Of a stretch of 20,252 nt of DNA, positions 7,985 to 16,909 are shown piece by piece. The notes under the pieces are model-generated. The model did not search any database, was not told the DNA's origin, and worked only from the letters and a program-made list of their open reading frames with translations. Made by a program: the position numbers and the translations under genes. Numbering within the stretch: the stretch's first letter is position 1; each line of letters starts with the position of its first letter. Location of the stretch: assembly GCA_964612675.1 (NCBI GenBank), contig CAZTDD010000121.1, forward strand, positions 1-20,252, read 5' to 3'. Source of the DNA: CAZTDD01 sp964612675 (lineage in GTDB: Bacteria > Hinthialibacterota > Hinthialibacteria > Hinthialibacterales > JAKPRU01).

Positions 7985-9091
7985 ATGCGCACCTGGACAA
8001 CACCGACTTCGATCATCGTAGCGATTGCCGCCCTATTTCTCGGGAGCTGTGCGAGCGGCCCACGGGGGCTTGTGGGCTACGATATTTCAACTTTACCGGT
8101 AGTAACCGACGCCGATAGTCGGGCCATGACGATGGAGAATCCGACCGGGGAGCGTGGGATTGGAGGGCAGGCCCGGGGCGGCCGGAAAGGGAGCCCGTGC
8201 CGTAGAGATCTCGGCCCCGGACAAGAACACGTTCTTGCGGACATCGAGGGCGCCGGCGTGATCAAACATATCTGGCTGACAACACGCCCAGGCGTCAAAC
8301 ATATGCGCACAATGGTCGTTCGGATGTGGTGGGACAATGAAGAGAATCCTTCGGTAGAAGTCCCTCTCCTCGATTTCTTCGGCCAGGCACACGGTCTTCA
8401 AATGCCAATGGACTCCGCCCTGACCTCTGTTCCGGAAGGGCGAGGTTTCAATTGTTATTTCCTCATGCCGTTCGAGACCCGTGCTCGAATTACAATCGCC
8501 AACGAAGGCGATGACAATGTTGGAGCACTATTCTATCAGGTCGACTACGATCTTCTTCCGAAGTTGCCGAAAAACACAGGACGATTCCACGCACAATGGC
8601 GAAGACAGAATCCGACCGTCAAAAAAGAGGATTTTGTGATTCTGGACAACGTTTCAGGCCCTGGAACATTTATCGGGATGGTGTTGGGCGTTCGGTATCC
8701 CGAACCCGGATGGTTCGGTGAGGGTGAGGTGAAAGTGTATTTCGAAGGCGACGACAAATACCCGACCATTTGTGGGACAGGCACCGAGGATTATTTCGGC
8801 TCCGCGTGGGGCATCGGTGAATTTCAAACCCAATATACCGGTTGTACGCTCAACCGAAGGCCCTATGTTTCGATGTATCGCTGGCACATCACCGACCCGA
8901 TTCGCTTCCAGACAATACGAAAAATGACCATCCAGCAGATGCGATGGCACGAAGGGCTTGACGAGACTGTCCAAGATGTCTGCAGCACGGCTTACTGGTA
9001 TCAAGAAGAGCCGCATAATCCGTTCCCAACGCTGCAGAGTGTACAAGAACGACTGGCCGATCTTCCAACAAAAGAACTGTTGGAAAAATAA
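7985..9091 (+). CDS. GH172 (DUF2961) family lipoprotein
   Basis: 368 residues. The chosen ATG has AAAGGAGG 8 bases upstream; an in-frame ATG at 7952 has no such site and would spoil the leader. The leader ends in the lipobox LGSC, with Cys22 as the predicted lipidated residue. The mature protein matches DUF2961, now glycoside hydrolase family 172: HIWLTTRPG (about 95-103), VEVPLLDFFGQAHG (124-137), FNCYFLMPF (155-163), and the family signature GTGTEDYFGSAWG (264-276) with its acidic pair E268/D269. Characterised members act on fructofuranosides or arabinofuranosides through a beta-jelly-roll fold that works as an oligomer. It is followed after 32 bases by a sugar-type symporter, which suggests cutting coupled to uptake. 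Family membership is clear; substrate is unknown. Confidence 0.93.
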   Translation: MRTWTTPTSIIVAIAALFLGSCASGPRGLVGYDISTLPVVTDADSRAMTMENPTGERGIGGQARGGRKGSPCRRDLGPGQEHVLADIEGAGVIKHIWLTTRPGVKHMRTMVVRMWWDNEENPSVEVPLLDFFGQAHGLQMPMDSALTSVPEGRGFNCYFLMPFETRARITIANEGDDNVGALFYQVDYDLLPKLPKNTGRFHAQWRRQNPTVKKEDFVILDNVSGPGTFIGMVLGVRYPEPGWFGEGEVKVYFEGDDKYPTICGTGTEDYFGSAWGIGEFQTQYTGCTLNRRPYVSMYRWHITDPIRFQTIRKMTIQQMRWHEGLDETVQDVCSTAYWYQEEPHNPFPTLQSVQERLADLPTKELLEK

Positions 9092-9123
9092 TCGGGTAGA
9101 ATAGCGCGAAACACAGGGACGCA

Positions 9124-10701
9124 ATGGAAAGAACTGAACTGATCCAGCAAGTCTTTTCCAGCGGAAATTTCACCGCGTTGGATTGGACCATTATTATCTG
9201 CTATATCGGCGGTGCAGTGGCGATCGGCCTTTTTGCGAGCCGTTTTATTGCGGGGATCGCCGACTATGTCGTTGCGGGCCGTAATCTCGGTACGGCTCTC
9301 TCTATCGCGACAATGACGGGTACGGAGCTCGGTCTGATCACCGTCATGTATTCGGCGCAAAAGGGCTTCACGGGGGGATTCGCATCGTTTCACATCGCCG
9401 TGATTGCCTGTATTGTCACCTTTTTTGTCGGACTCACTGGATTCATCGTCGTTCCTCTGCGGGAAACGGGAGCGATGACCATTCCCGAGTATTACGAGAT
9501 GCGGTTCGGCCGCCGAACGAGGATTCTCGGCGCGATTCTGCTCGCATTCGGCGGAATTCTCAACATGGGATTGTTTTTGAAAATCGGTTCGCAGTTTATT
9601 ATCGGAGCGACCGGCATCGATCCTTCCGGCGGTCTTCTCGTTCTCGTCATGGTAACTTTGATTGTACTTGTTTTGATCTACACGATCCTCGGGGGGATGG
9701 TTTCTGTCGTCATTATGGATTATATCCAGTTTGTGGTGATCTCGATCGGTTTGGTGGTATGCGTTTTTCTGATTCTCAACAAATTCGGCTGGGAGAGCAT
9801 GGTCGATGTTGTGGCACAACACAAAGGGGAATCGGGTTTCGACCCGACCATCAAGGGCAGTGGGTTCGGTGTTCCGTATATGACCTGGCAGGGCGTTCTC
9901 GGTCTCGTCAGTTGCGCCATTTGGCCGACAGCCGTTGCACGGGCGCTGTCCGCACGAAACACTCGTGTTGTGAAAACACAGTATATGTTTTCGTCCATTT
10001 CTTTCTTGATTCGATTCTTAATACCGTATTTTCTCGGCGTTGCAGCATTTGCGTTTATCATGACCTCCGGTGGGATTTTTCAGGAGGCTTTCTTTCCGTC
10101 CGGCGGTGCCGAGGGAATCGATGACCTGTACGCGATGCCGATTTTCCTCTCGCATTTACTGCCGACGGGTCTTCTGGGTCTCGTAACGGCGTCGATGATC
10201 GCCGCGTTCATGTCGACTCACGACAGTTACCTGTTATGCTGGTCCTCGGTTATCACTCTCGATATCGTCGCTCCACTTCGGAAACAAAAACCACTTTCAG
10301 AAAAGGCCAAAATACTGCTGACCCGGCTTATCATGGTATGTATTGGAGTCTACATCCTAATCTGGGGACTGTTGTATGAAGGGTCCGACGATATTTGGGA
10401 ATATATGGGGATCACCGGAGCAATCTATTCCACAGGTGCAATTTCGGTTCTCTCTTTCGGCCTTTACTGGAAACGGGCAAGTTCGACCGGTGCGATCCTT
10501 GCTCTACTCGCAGGTTTCAGCGCGGTCCTCGGCCTTGGAGGCGTTCGCGAGGCTCTGCGTTACGAGATCGTCGAGCAGGTCGTTGGATTTCATATCACTG
10601 CTCCAATTGTCGGTCTTTTAACGCTTGCTCTAAGCATGGCGGTCATGATTGTCGGTTCCTTGTTGTGGCCTGATGTCGCGGAGGATGCGACAGCGTCGTA
10701 A
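9124..10701 (+). CDS. Sodium:solute symporter (SSF) family transporter
   Basis: 525 residues, inner-membrane protein with about 13 hydrophobic segments and the LeuT-like SSF architecture. Visible hallmarks are the early DYVVAGRNLG (47-56), the SSF signature in residues 186-206 (YTILGG...DYIQ), PEYYEMRFGRR (121-131), and the segment AAFMSTHDSYLL (360-371), where S364/T365 correspond to the residue pair that forms the Na2 site in vSGLT. The start has only a weak AGGGA site 4 bases upstream, but no better start is apparent. It should import a sugar, sugar acid or similar solute with Na+; the substrate cannot be read. It lies between a GH172 hydrolase and a 51-residue membrane protein, all close enough to be one operon. 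Confidence 0.93.
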   Translation: MERTELIQQVFSSGNFTALDWTIIICYIGGAVAIGLFASRFIAGIADYVVAGRNLGTALSIATMTGTELGLITVMYSAQKGFTGGFASFHIAVIACIVTFFVGLTGFIVVPLRETGAMTIPEYYEMRFGRRTRILGAILLAFGGILNMGLFLKIGSQFIIGATGIDPSGGLLVLVMVTLIVLVLIYTILGGMVSVVIMDYIQFVVISIGLVVCVFLILNKFGWESMVDVVAQHKGESGFDPTIKGSGFGVPYMTWQGVLGLVSCAIWPTAVARALSARNTRVVKTQYMFSSISFLIRFLIPYFLGVAAFAFIMTSGGIFQEAFFPSGGAEGIDDLYAMPIFLSHLLPTGLLGLVTASMIAAFMSTHDSYLLCWSSVITLDIVAPLRKQKPLSEKAKILLTRLIMVCIGVYILIWGLLYEGSDDIWEYMGITGAIYSTGAISVLSFGLYWKRASSTGAILALLAGFSAVLGLGGVREALRYEIVEQVVGFHITAPIVGLLTLALSMAVMIVGSLLWPDVAEDATAS

Positions 10702-10707
10702 GGAGGA
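10700..10707 (+). promoter_or_regulatory. Strong ribosome binding site overlapping the symporter stop codon
   Basis: AAGGAGGA begins inside the symporter stop codon (TAA, 10699-10701) and lies 6 bases before the ATG at 10714. It is the strongest evidence that the very short downstream frame is translated and coupled to the symporter. Confidence 0.8.
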
Positions 10708-10713
10708 CGTATT

Positions 10714-10869
10714 ATGGAAAATTGGGCTCTGTTTTGGAAATATGTATTCTTCGTTAGTGTGACTGTTTTTGCGTTGATGAGTGTTTGGGTAACAATCGGC
10801 GGTTTTATTGATATTAAGAAACTTTTTGCCGATCTGATTGCCGAAAGGAAGCGGGAGAAGACTGAGTAG
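10714..10869 (+). CDS. 51-residue single-span membrane protein, likely symporter partner
   Basis: 51 residues, short enough to be missed by common length cut-offs. It begins MENWALFWKYVFFVS, has one hydrophobic span at about residues 8-33 with aromatic residues at its start, and ends in a charged tail (DIKKLFADLIAERKREKTE). The start is fixed by AAGGAGGA overlapping the symporter stop, and only 12 bases separate the two genes. Its layout (one span, then an amphipathic basic/acidic cytoplasmic tail) resembles the tiny accessory proteins encoded beside SSF symporters in several bacterial groups, so a role in assembling or regulating the symporter is likely but inferred. Its stop lies 11 bases from the convergent histidine kinase stop. 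Confidence 0.8.
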   Translation: MENWALFWKYVFFVSVTVFALMSVWVTIGGFIDIKKLFADLIAERKREKTE

Positions 10870-10880
10870 AAGCCTGCTTT

Positions 10881-12857
10881 TCATCCAACTCCTCTGGCTT
10901 CCGATTCTTGGGGAAGGCGAATTGTAATCTCCGCGCCGCCTTCAGGAAGATTTTTTGCGAGTATCGTTCCTTGATGAAACTCTTCGACAATACTCTTTAC
11001 CCAGACCAGTCCGAGTCCTCCACCGGAACCCGCATCTTTTGTCGTATAGCCGGAGCCGAAAATCCGGTTAATCTCTCGTTGGTCGAGCAGCCGCCCTTCC
11101 TGATCGCGGATTCCCGGACCGTCATCTCGAATCGAGATCGAAATATCCGTATCGTCCTTCTCAAGGGTGACGGAGATTTTACCGCCCACCAGGCCGTCTT
11201 CTCTGCGCTGGATGGCATTCGCCGCATTCGCCAAGAGGTTGAAGACAGCCATCTTTAACAAACGGGGTTCCACAACCGCTTCGCATCGTTCCTCGAAGTG
11301 GGTTTCGAAATCCAGTCGTTGCGAGGTCGACAAGGTAAAGAGGTCGCACACTTCTCGAAGATAATAGCCCACATCGCTGCGCTCATACCGGGGTTTTCGC
11401 GCGGCCCCGAGTGCGCGATAAATATCGACCATCTCCTGGAGGAATTCCAAATTGTTTTTCAGTCCATCCACGGCCTGATTGAATACGGCGCCGCGATTCT
11501 CCTCCAGCTGAACAACGCCCATACCGAGTGCTCGGTTGATCGTGTTGAGATCCCATTTGCCTGTGGCAATAATATTTGTAAGATCGTGCCCCATATTGAT
11601 CGCCAGGTTGATTCCAAATCGATTCCGTTCTTCCGCGAGTCGTCGGGAAAAACCCGCACAGCGAGCAAGGCTGTTTTCAAGGAGTCGTTGGATACGGTAT
11701 ACCGTACCTTCTATAAGAGGCTCGTCACTCTCGAAAAGCTCGAGTACAGAGACAACCTCGTCTTCCGGAGATAGGGGCACAGTCCATTTTCTTTTCGCGC
11801 CGTCTTGTGCGATCCATTTCGGTTTGGAGGGAGCGGAGTCGAGACCCGTCTCCGGTTTCGGTGTCAACGATTCCGGCCAAACGTTCAACAATTCCCAACG
11901 GTTGTCGTCCGGATTTGAAATTCGTACGGCAACTCCCCTCAAATTGAACGATTCAGCCACAGGTTTTGCGGCATCGCGAAGCAGTTGAAGACTCATTTCA
12001 TCGGCAATTGCCTCTTCGCCGCTTTGATATTCCTCGATCAGCCGGTCCAGCTCCATTTCAAGCCTGACGCCACGCTGGCTTTCGGTCAATCGATTGTACG
12101 CGACCTCAATATCGACGCGCGGCTGTCGAATCAACTGAGCGGACCCCTTGGCGGCCAGGTTTTCCAGCCTCCCCGCCACGCCCGCGAGAGGACGAATCAT
12201 GCGCCGGTCCAGCCAGAAATAGAACGCCGCCGTAATAATCACAAAGGCAAATGCATATCCCCAAAACCGAAGCACCAACGCGTGAATCTCCGGCCAACCG
12301 CGAGGGGACGTATAATGCACACGAATGGCAATCATGTCGGCGGGCGACTCGTTATTATCGGGAGGTAAATTTCGGTTGATGGTTTGTGTCCGGGAAAAGT
12401 CGCGCGAGAGAAAGCAGTTCTTCCAACTGTTCAGCTGTCGCAGTTTGTGAATGTTCTCCCATTCCGCAACAATGGAACCTTCAACGCCGATCACACTGAT
12501 TTTGTAAACAAAATCGGAATGGGTCAGAAATCGATCGGCATTCGTTTCAAAATACTCCACGCAGCGCCGCTGGTAATCTTCTACCGTTTCGTTATGTCTC
12601 GGCAGCGCAACCTGATTGGAAAAATCACTATAAATTCGACCGAACGGAGGGAAGAAACGTTCACGGTAATTTTTGTCGCTCCGAATAATCGCGTCTTTCG
12701 AATTCTGGAATATCTCATCCAGCATAAGAAGGAAGATCGCGTCGATGACCAGCAAAGAGACAAGAGGAAACAACCGATGCCAATAGCCGCGCGACCGACG
12801 ATACGTCTGCGGGGCAACGTCTCGAGTTCCAGCATTGTTTCCTACGTCTTTTGTCAT
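10881..12857 (-). CDS. Membrane sensor histidine kinase without a nearby response regulator
   Basis: 658 residues from the ATG at 12857, whose ATGA overlaps the stop of the upstream gene. A longer in-frame start (12989) lies inside that gene and is rejected. Transmembrane spans lie at about 29-50 and 195-216 with a roughly 145-residue extracytoplasmic sensor between them, then a HAMP-like linker (MIRPLAGVAGRLENLAAKG, 220-238) and a GAF-like region at about 270-395. The phosphoacceptor box is unusual: MGHDLTNIIATGKW with H424, where HE or HEL would be typical. The ATPase domain is complete: N box NLLANAANAIQ (540-550), DDGPGI (578-583), GSGYTTKD (601-608), GGGLGLVWV (612-620). It should autophosphorylate on H424. 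No response regulator is in the window. The sensed signal is unknown. Confidence 0.9.
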   Translation of the reverse strand: MTKDVGNNAGTRDVAPQTYRRSRGYWHRLFPLVSLLVIDAIFLLMLDEIFQNSKDAIIRSDKNYRERFFPPFGRIYSDFSNQVALPRHNETVEDYQRRCVEYFETNADRFLTHSDFVYKISVIGVEGSIVAEWENIHKLRQLNSWKNCFLSRDFSRTQTINRNLPPDNNESPADMIAIRVHYTSPRGWPEIHALVLRFWGYAFAFVIITAAFYFWLDRRMIRPLAGVAGRLENLAAKGSAQLIRQPRVDIEVAYNRLTESQRGVRLEMELDRLIEEYQSGEEAIADEMSLQLLRDAAKPVAESFNLRGVAVRISNPDDNRWELLNVWPESLTPKPETGLDSAPSKPKWIAQDGAKRKWTVPLSPEDEVVSVLELFESDEPLIEGTVYRIQRLLENSLARCAGFSRRLAEERNRFGINLAINMGHDLTNIIATGKWDLNTINRALGMGVVQLEENRGAVFNQAVDGLKNNLEFLQEMVDIYRALGAARKPRYERSDVGYYLREVCDLFTLSTSQRLDFETHFEERCEAVVEPRLLKMAVFNLLANAANAIQRREDGLVGGKISVTLEKDDTDISISIRDDGPGIRDQEGRLLDQREINRIFGSGYTTKDAGSGGGLGLVWVKSIVEEFHQGTILAKNLPEGGAEITIRLPQESEARGVG

Positions 12858-14194
12858 GCCCGTGCTTTCTCGTTCCAGGTCCGAAGTCGAAGCAAACTCA
12901 GAATCGCTACCAATACGGCTCCGGTGATCAAAGCTAATACCCTGGTCGACGGATGATACAGAAAATATCGCATGATTCCAAAATCGCAAATACTAAACGG
13001 TATCCTGCTCAGCAACCGTACATGATTGGCGATCCCGCCGAAAGGCCACAGATAGATTACCATAGGCTCGGTAGCCCCTTGCTCGAAGAGGGTATTGATT
13101 CCATCGTTGAAATCGATGCTGATACCAAGCAGCTGTATCGCGATACCCAACGCGGCAAGGTACCAAAAGGAGAAGCGAAACAAAGCAGATCGCGTCCGCG
13201 TTAATGCAACAGCAAGCGGGATGGTTAAAAGAGGAATAATCGGCACTAGATGGCGAGGCCCCCATGCCCATCCACCCCACCAGTTCGACCACCAGGAATA
13301 CAAAACAAATGCAGGCCCCACGGCAAGGATCCAAAGAGGAAAACAGTCGGTCGGCCTGTATTTCCAAAACACTACCGGAAGTAAAACAAGAATCGGATTG
13401 TATAGAAACATGCTTTTGCCAAGCGAAAACAGGAACCCATACATCCCAGTGATCGGCAAATAGTTGAATCCTCCTTCATAGCCGGATATCCCCCTCCATC
13501 GGCTCCACTGATACCAAAAGACGAAGGCGATTAATCCGAGAGCGACAGCTGCCCCCGGTACAATCTTCGATACGACAAGATCGGTTCTTCGACGGTAGAC
13601 AATAAAAGCAACGAGACCTGGAAGAACAATCAATAATTCGATCCGGACTCCCGCAAGAAGACCGGCCCATAAACCGAACAGAAAGAAATCTCTACTCTTG
13701 CCGTAACGACAAATCCTCAGAACCGAAAAAAGCAAAAGGCAGAGGAGCAGCGCGGCGGGAACCTTATTGTAATCATACCGCGCATACGGGAGCATCATTG
13801 TGGAAAGACCCGCTGCTAAAACGACATTCCGGGAAGAACAAATACCGGCACCAAATTCCCTACACAGCAAATACAACACCGCGCAGGTAATCGCCGACAA
13901 AAGGCCGTTCATCCAACAGAGCGCACGTCGCCGAATCTCATTCGGATTCTCGTCAGGGTGGAACTGCGCAAACATGTCACCGATAGCATAGAACGGAACA
14001 AAGCCAATCGCCTGAAAAATCCCTTGCTTCGCTCGCACCTCTCGGGAAATGGCCCCATTGTGGACAAGTTCCGCCGTCAAGCGAAATGTAGCGTTTGCAT
14101 CCACGGTGTAGCCCGGTTTTGTCCCCTGCAGAAGCAGGTAGACAACAGCGAAGAAGAAAAATAGATACCAGGCGTTTCGTGTGTCAGCATGCAT
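12854..14194 (-). CDS. Polytopic membrane protein, GT-C glycosyltransferase-like
   Basis: 446 residues with about 10-11 membrane spans. An extracytoplasmic loop follows the first span (about 28-60; it contains VDANATFRLTAELVHNG). Later come ARYDYNKVPAALLL (138-151), a short Arg-containing inner segment (GVRIELLIVLPG), and the motif WWGGWAWGPRHLVPIIPLL (305-323), which recurs in uncharacterised GT-39/ArnT-like membrane proteins. Such enzymes move a sugar from a polyprenyl-phosphate carrier to a surface acceptor. I do not see a confident catalytic Asp-Glu pair in the first loop, so transferase activity is inferred. The start (MHADTRN) has a weak GGAAA site. It lies 33 bases after the FAD oxidoreductase gene and its stop overlaps the histidine kinase start, pointing to translational coupling. 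Confidence 0.75.
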   Translation of the reverse strand: MHADTRNAWYLFFFFAVVYLLLQGTKPGYTVDANATFRLTAELVHNGAISREVRAKQGIFQAIGFVPFYAIGDMFAQFHPDENPNEIRRRALCWMNGLLSAITCAVLYLLCREFGAGICSSRNVVLAAGLSTMMLPYARYDYNKVPAALLLCLLLFSVLRICRYGKSRDFFLFGLWAGLLAGVRIELLIVLPGLVAFIVYRRRTDLVVSKIVPGAAVALGLIAFVFWYQWSRWRGISGYEGGFNYLPITGMYGFLFSLGKSMFLYNPILVLLPVVFWKYRPTDCFPLWILAVGPAFVLYSWWSNWWGGWAWGPRHLVPIIPLLTIPLAVALTRTRSALFRFSFWYLAALGIAIQLLGISIDFNDGINTLFEQGATEPMVIYLWPFGGIANHVRLLSRIPFSICDFGIMRYFLYHPSTRVLALITGAVLVAILSLLRLRTWNEKARA

Positions 14195-14227
14195 AGAAAT
14201 TTCCGATGAATTCCACGAACCGATGTA

Positions 14228-16891
14228 TCACGTCAGATCGACTAGATGGAAATTATCGAATAAATTTAAACGTCCTGCGCCATTGAAGAGAGCGATTTGT
14301 GAGTACTCTATCCGAGAGTCGATCTCTATCTCAAAAAGGACTTTGTGCCCGATGGCGCAGCGGATTCGCCCGGCGTCTTTTGTGAGCCGTATTGTGAAAC
14401 CTCGCGTGTTGTATGCCGGGAATTCTCTGTAGGATAAACATTCAATCCGGGTACCGTATACTCTCTCAAATCGCGCAGCCACTTCGAATCCTTGGGTATG
14501 GAATACGAAACGGTCGGTGAATCCTGAATCCGGTAAAGACAACGCGAGTCCCGCACAGGCTTCGGTTTGTGTCTGTTCGAGAAATACATCGCACGATACG
14601 GCAAACGAAGACGGAATCTTGTCCGTCCACAGAAATGAATCCACCGTTTCTTCAGAAGGAACGGCAAGACCGTCGCGAACCACCCAGGTATCGGATATGG
14701 TGTACTTATCGCCGATTTCCGGCTGTGTGATTTGCTCATCGGGACGGTTGAATGTATCTCTGACAATCGTGTTTCCTCCTTCAAGCGGATAAGGACCGTC
14801 CGAAGATTTGTCAGCGAATAGAAAATTAAAGAGAATTCGTTTGAATTCTGAAAATCCGACTGGTGTGTCGGAGGCGACTCTTTTTCGAAAATACCCAAGG
14901 CCGATACATCGATTAATGAGAGTATCAAAATCGGAGTTTGTATCGAATCCACTCAGTTCAGCCACGACGGGTAAGAGGACTTCCCAGGTCACTTTATCAT
15001 TTCCATGACTCCGCAGAGGATCGACAATTCGCTGAAAAGAATCGTGCGAGATCGGGTTCATTGAATATGTAACAAAAAGATTCTCCAGGCATTCAAGTGC
15101 CTCGGTGTTAGTAAACCCTGCTTCTGAGATCCATTTTCCTTGGGAGTTATACAGGGGTACACCGCGAGCGCCCAGCATTTGGTCGATTGTATGATTCCAC
15201 GTTCCCGGCATCGCATCGTCGAAATAGACGATCGAATGTCCCGAGCGTATCAATCCCTCGAGTTGAATCTGTTCCATATCGGGATGGTGTAATGGAAGGT
15301 CGTTCTGTTTCGCAATATAGGCGGCAATACCGCAGGTTTCGCCGATTTGGAATCGGCCCGGTTCCATACGGGGAAATGCGGAATAGGCCTGATGTGTATA
15401 GGCACCTGCGCTGGCGACGAGTAGGCCGGTCGCCTCTGCCGTTCGCGGTATGCATACGTCGAAGGGGATGCAGCACACACCGAAGTTCGGGTTAATGAAA
15501 CGCGGTACCTGCGCTCCTTCCGGACCGGAGCCTTCTACGAATCGTTTCGTTACTCCGTGAATATCGATATTCATTCCGTTGAAATAAAAACTACGCGGAT
15601 GCCAGTAATCCTTCTGATAAATAGCCTCGGTTCCTTGATCTTCCATCAGTTTTCCGCCGAACACATGGTCGTTTACCATACGGCGGCCTTCCCGCATGTA
15701 AATCTGTGAGGGCAGCGGAGCGTCTCCCGCACGGGTGGAGGTACCGAAATCCGCCAGTGTATATTTCGCCGGGACACCCTCACGGAAACTCTTGGAGGAG
15801 AGCCCCCATTCCGTTTTGCCTAGTTCATGCTGAGCGTAATAGAGTACGCCGAGAGTACGTGCGAAATGTCTCCGTTCGTTCGCTTCACGGTCTCGGATAT
15901 TCATCGATGTGAGCACGTGTCTCCCGTCCGGCATTTTCCAGCCTTCGAGAAAGGAAGACCAACGATCCATGCTGCAACGAAAATGTCGGTCGCCGAGTGC
16001 AACGCCGCCGATACCGCGCATCCATTCGTAGTCTTTCGGGTTATATCCCGAGGGCGGCAATGTCAGCAGCCATGGATTGTCCGGCGATTTGACGTCGTAT
16101 TTCTCCAGAACAAGAATCGCACTCCAACCCATCGTGCGGGGAACATTGTCCGCTTGGAATGTAGACTGCGGCAGCGGATCTCCCCCGGCAAGACTGCCGT
16201 GTGCGGGTGTATAAATTTCGCCGGCGGAATATTCTTGATCGCGTGTTGGATCATCAGAAGGGACTTTGCCTTCCCGCATCAGGGTTGTACTGACACCCGC
16301 CAGGTACGTAACATCGCCCTCGATTTCCGCATCGATCGTCATTTTCGGAAACACCGTAATCGTCTCGTTCAGCCGTTTGCGGTTCCGAAAAACAAGCGAG
16401 TCGATCCGGGTTTCGTCTTTTTTTACTGAATCGGGATAATAGTCCGCTACAATGGTGACATTCGGGAGTTTTTCGAATTCTCGTCGAAAATAATTGAAAA
16501 TCACGTGCGGAGGGGCGACATATTTGGTTTCTTCGATTTGACGTCCGGTTGCGATTCTGCCGAGAATATCCAATTCCATGGAGAATCCACCGATACAGCG
16601 GATCAACATATCGCTGTCCGGATTGAGTCCGTTCGATTCGAGTCCCCCCAGGTCGCGGGGCGCACACATGACAAAAACCGTATCCAACCCGAGCCGTCCC
16701 GCCGTCAGCGCAGCCACCGTTCCGGCCGAGCTGCCGCCGACAACGAGGAGATCGCACCGGTAAATATTCTGCCGCGCTTTATAAGGGTTTTCCGCTTGAA
16801 ATGCGTAATTCGACTCTCCGGAAGCTTGGAGAGTCCGGCCCGCGAGAGCGGACCCGAGAATTGTACTTGTAAGAAACTGCCTACGATCCAT
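14228..16891 (-). CDS. Tat-exported FAD-dependent oxidoreductase with C-terminal sandwich domain
   Basis: 887 residues. A Tat-type leader (MDRRQFLTSTILGSALAG) precedes an FAD-binding Rossmann motif, DLLVVGGSSAGTVAALTAGR (47-66). PRDLGGLESNGL (78-89) and the cysteine-containing GVCCIPFDVCIPR (471-483), followed by LLVASAGAYTHQAY and GETCGIAA, match the PF12831 type of FAD oxidoreductase. Residues about 555-605 (YFDDAMPGTWNHTIDQMLGA, then GFTNTEALECLENL) look like a degenerate S-layer homology repeat. A beta-sandwich of the DUF1080/laminin-G kind fills about 705-887 (VRDTFNRPDE, GAGRLNLFDNFHLVDL). The electron donor is unknown; related proteins sit beside carbohydrate enzymes. An AGGA site lies about 11 bases upstream. 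The gene follows the GHMP kinase by 18 bases and precedes the membrane protein by 33. Confidence 0.85.
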   Translation of the reverse strand: MDRRQFLTSTILGSALAGRTLQASGESNYAFQAENPYKARQNIYRCDLLVVGGSSAGTVAALTAGRLGLDTVFVMCAPRDLGGLESNGLNPDSDMLIRCIGGFSMELDILGRIATGRQIEETKYVAPPHVIFNYFRREFEKLPNVTIVADYYPDSVKKDETRIDSLVFRNRKRLNETITVFPKMTIDAEIEGDVTYLAGVSTTLMREGKVPSDDPTRDQEYSAGEIYTPAHGSLAGGDPLPQSTFQADNVPRTMGWSAILVLEKYDVKSPDNPWLLTLPPSGYNPKDYEWMRGIGGVALGDRHFRCSMDRWSSFLEGWKMPDGRHVLTSMNIRDREANERRHFARTLGVLYYAQHELGKTEWGLSSKSFREGVPAKYTLADFGTSTRAGDAPLPSQIYMREGRRMVNDHVFGGKLMEDQGTEAIYQKDYWHPRSFYFNGMNIDIHGVTKRFVEGSGPEGAQVPRFINPNFGVCCIPFDVCIPRTAEATGLLVASAGAYTHQAYSAFPRMEPGRFQIGETCGIAAYIAKQNDLPLHHPDMEQIQLEGLIRSGHSIVYFDDAMPGTWNHTIDQMLGARGVPLYNSQGKWISEAGFTNTEALECLENLFVTYSMNPISHDSFQRIVDPLRSHGNDKVTWEVLLPVVAELSGFDTNSDFDTLINRCIGLGYFRKRVASDTPVGFSEFKRILFNFLFADKSSDGPYPLEGGNTIVRDTFNRPDEQITQPEIGDKYTISDTWVVRDGLAVPSEETVDSFLWTDKIPSSFAVSCDVFLEQTQTEACAGLALSLPDSGFTDRFVFHTQGFEVAARFERVYGTRIECLSYREFPAYNTRGFTIRLTKDAGRIRCAIGHKVLFEIEIDSRIEYSQIALFNGAGRLNLFDNFHLVDLT

Positions 16892-16909
16892 AATGAGACT
16901 ATCCTACTC

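Noticed and set aside
9001..9822. 273-residue minus-strand open frame opposite the symporter
   Set aside because: Its low-complexity charged product (many Asp, Asn, Arg, His) is the usual antisense image of a membrane protein, and the symporter is unambiguous.
10869..10901. Terminator between the convergent small membrane protein and kinase genes
   Set aside because: GAAGCC/GGCTTC gives only a 6-bp stem with a 21-base loop and no T-run.
12858..12989. Longer start for the histidine kinase, adding 44 residues
   Set aside because: The extension lies inside the upstream membrane protein gene; the ATGA overlap start at 12857 is the normal coupled start.
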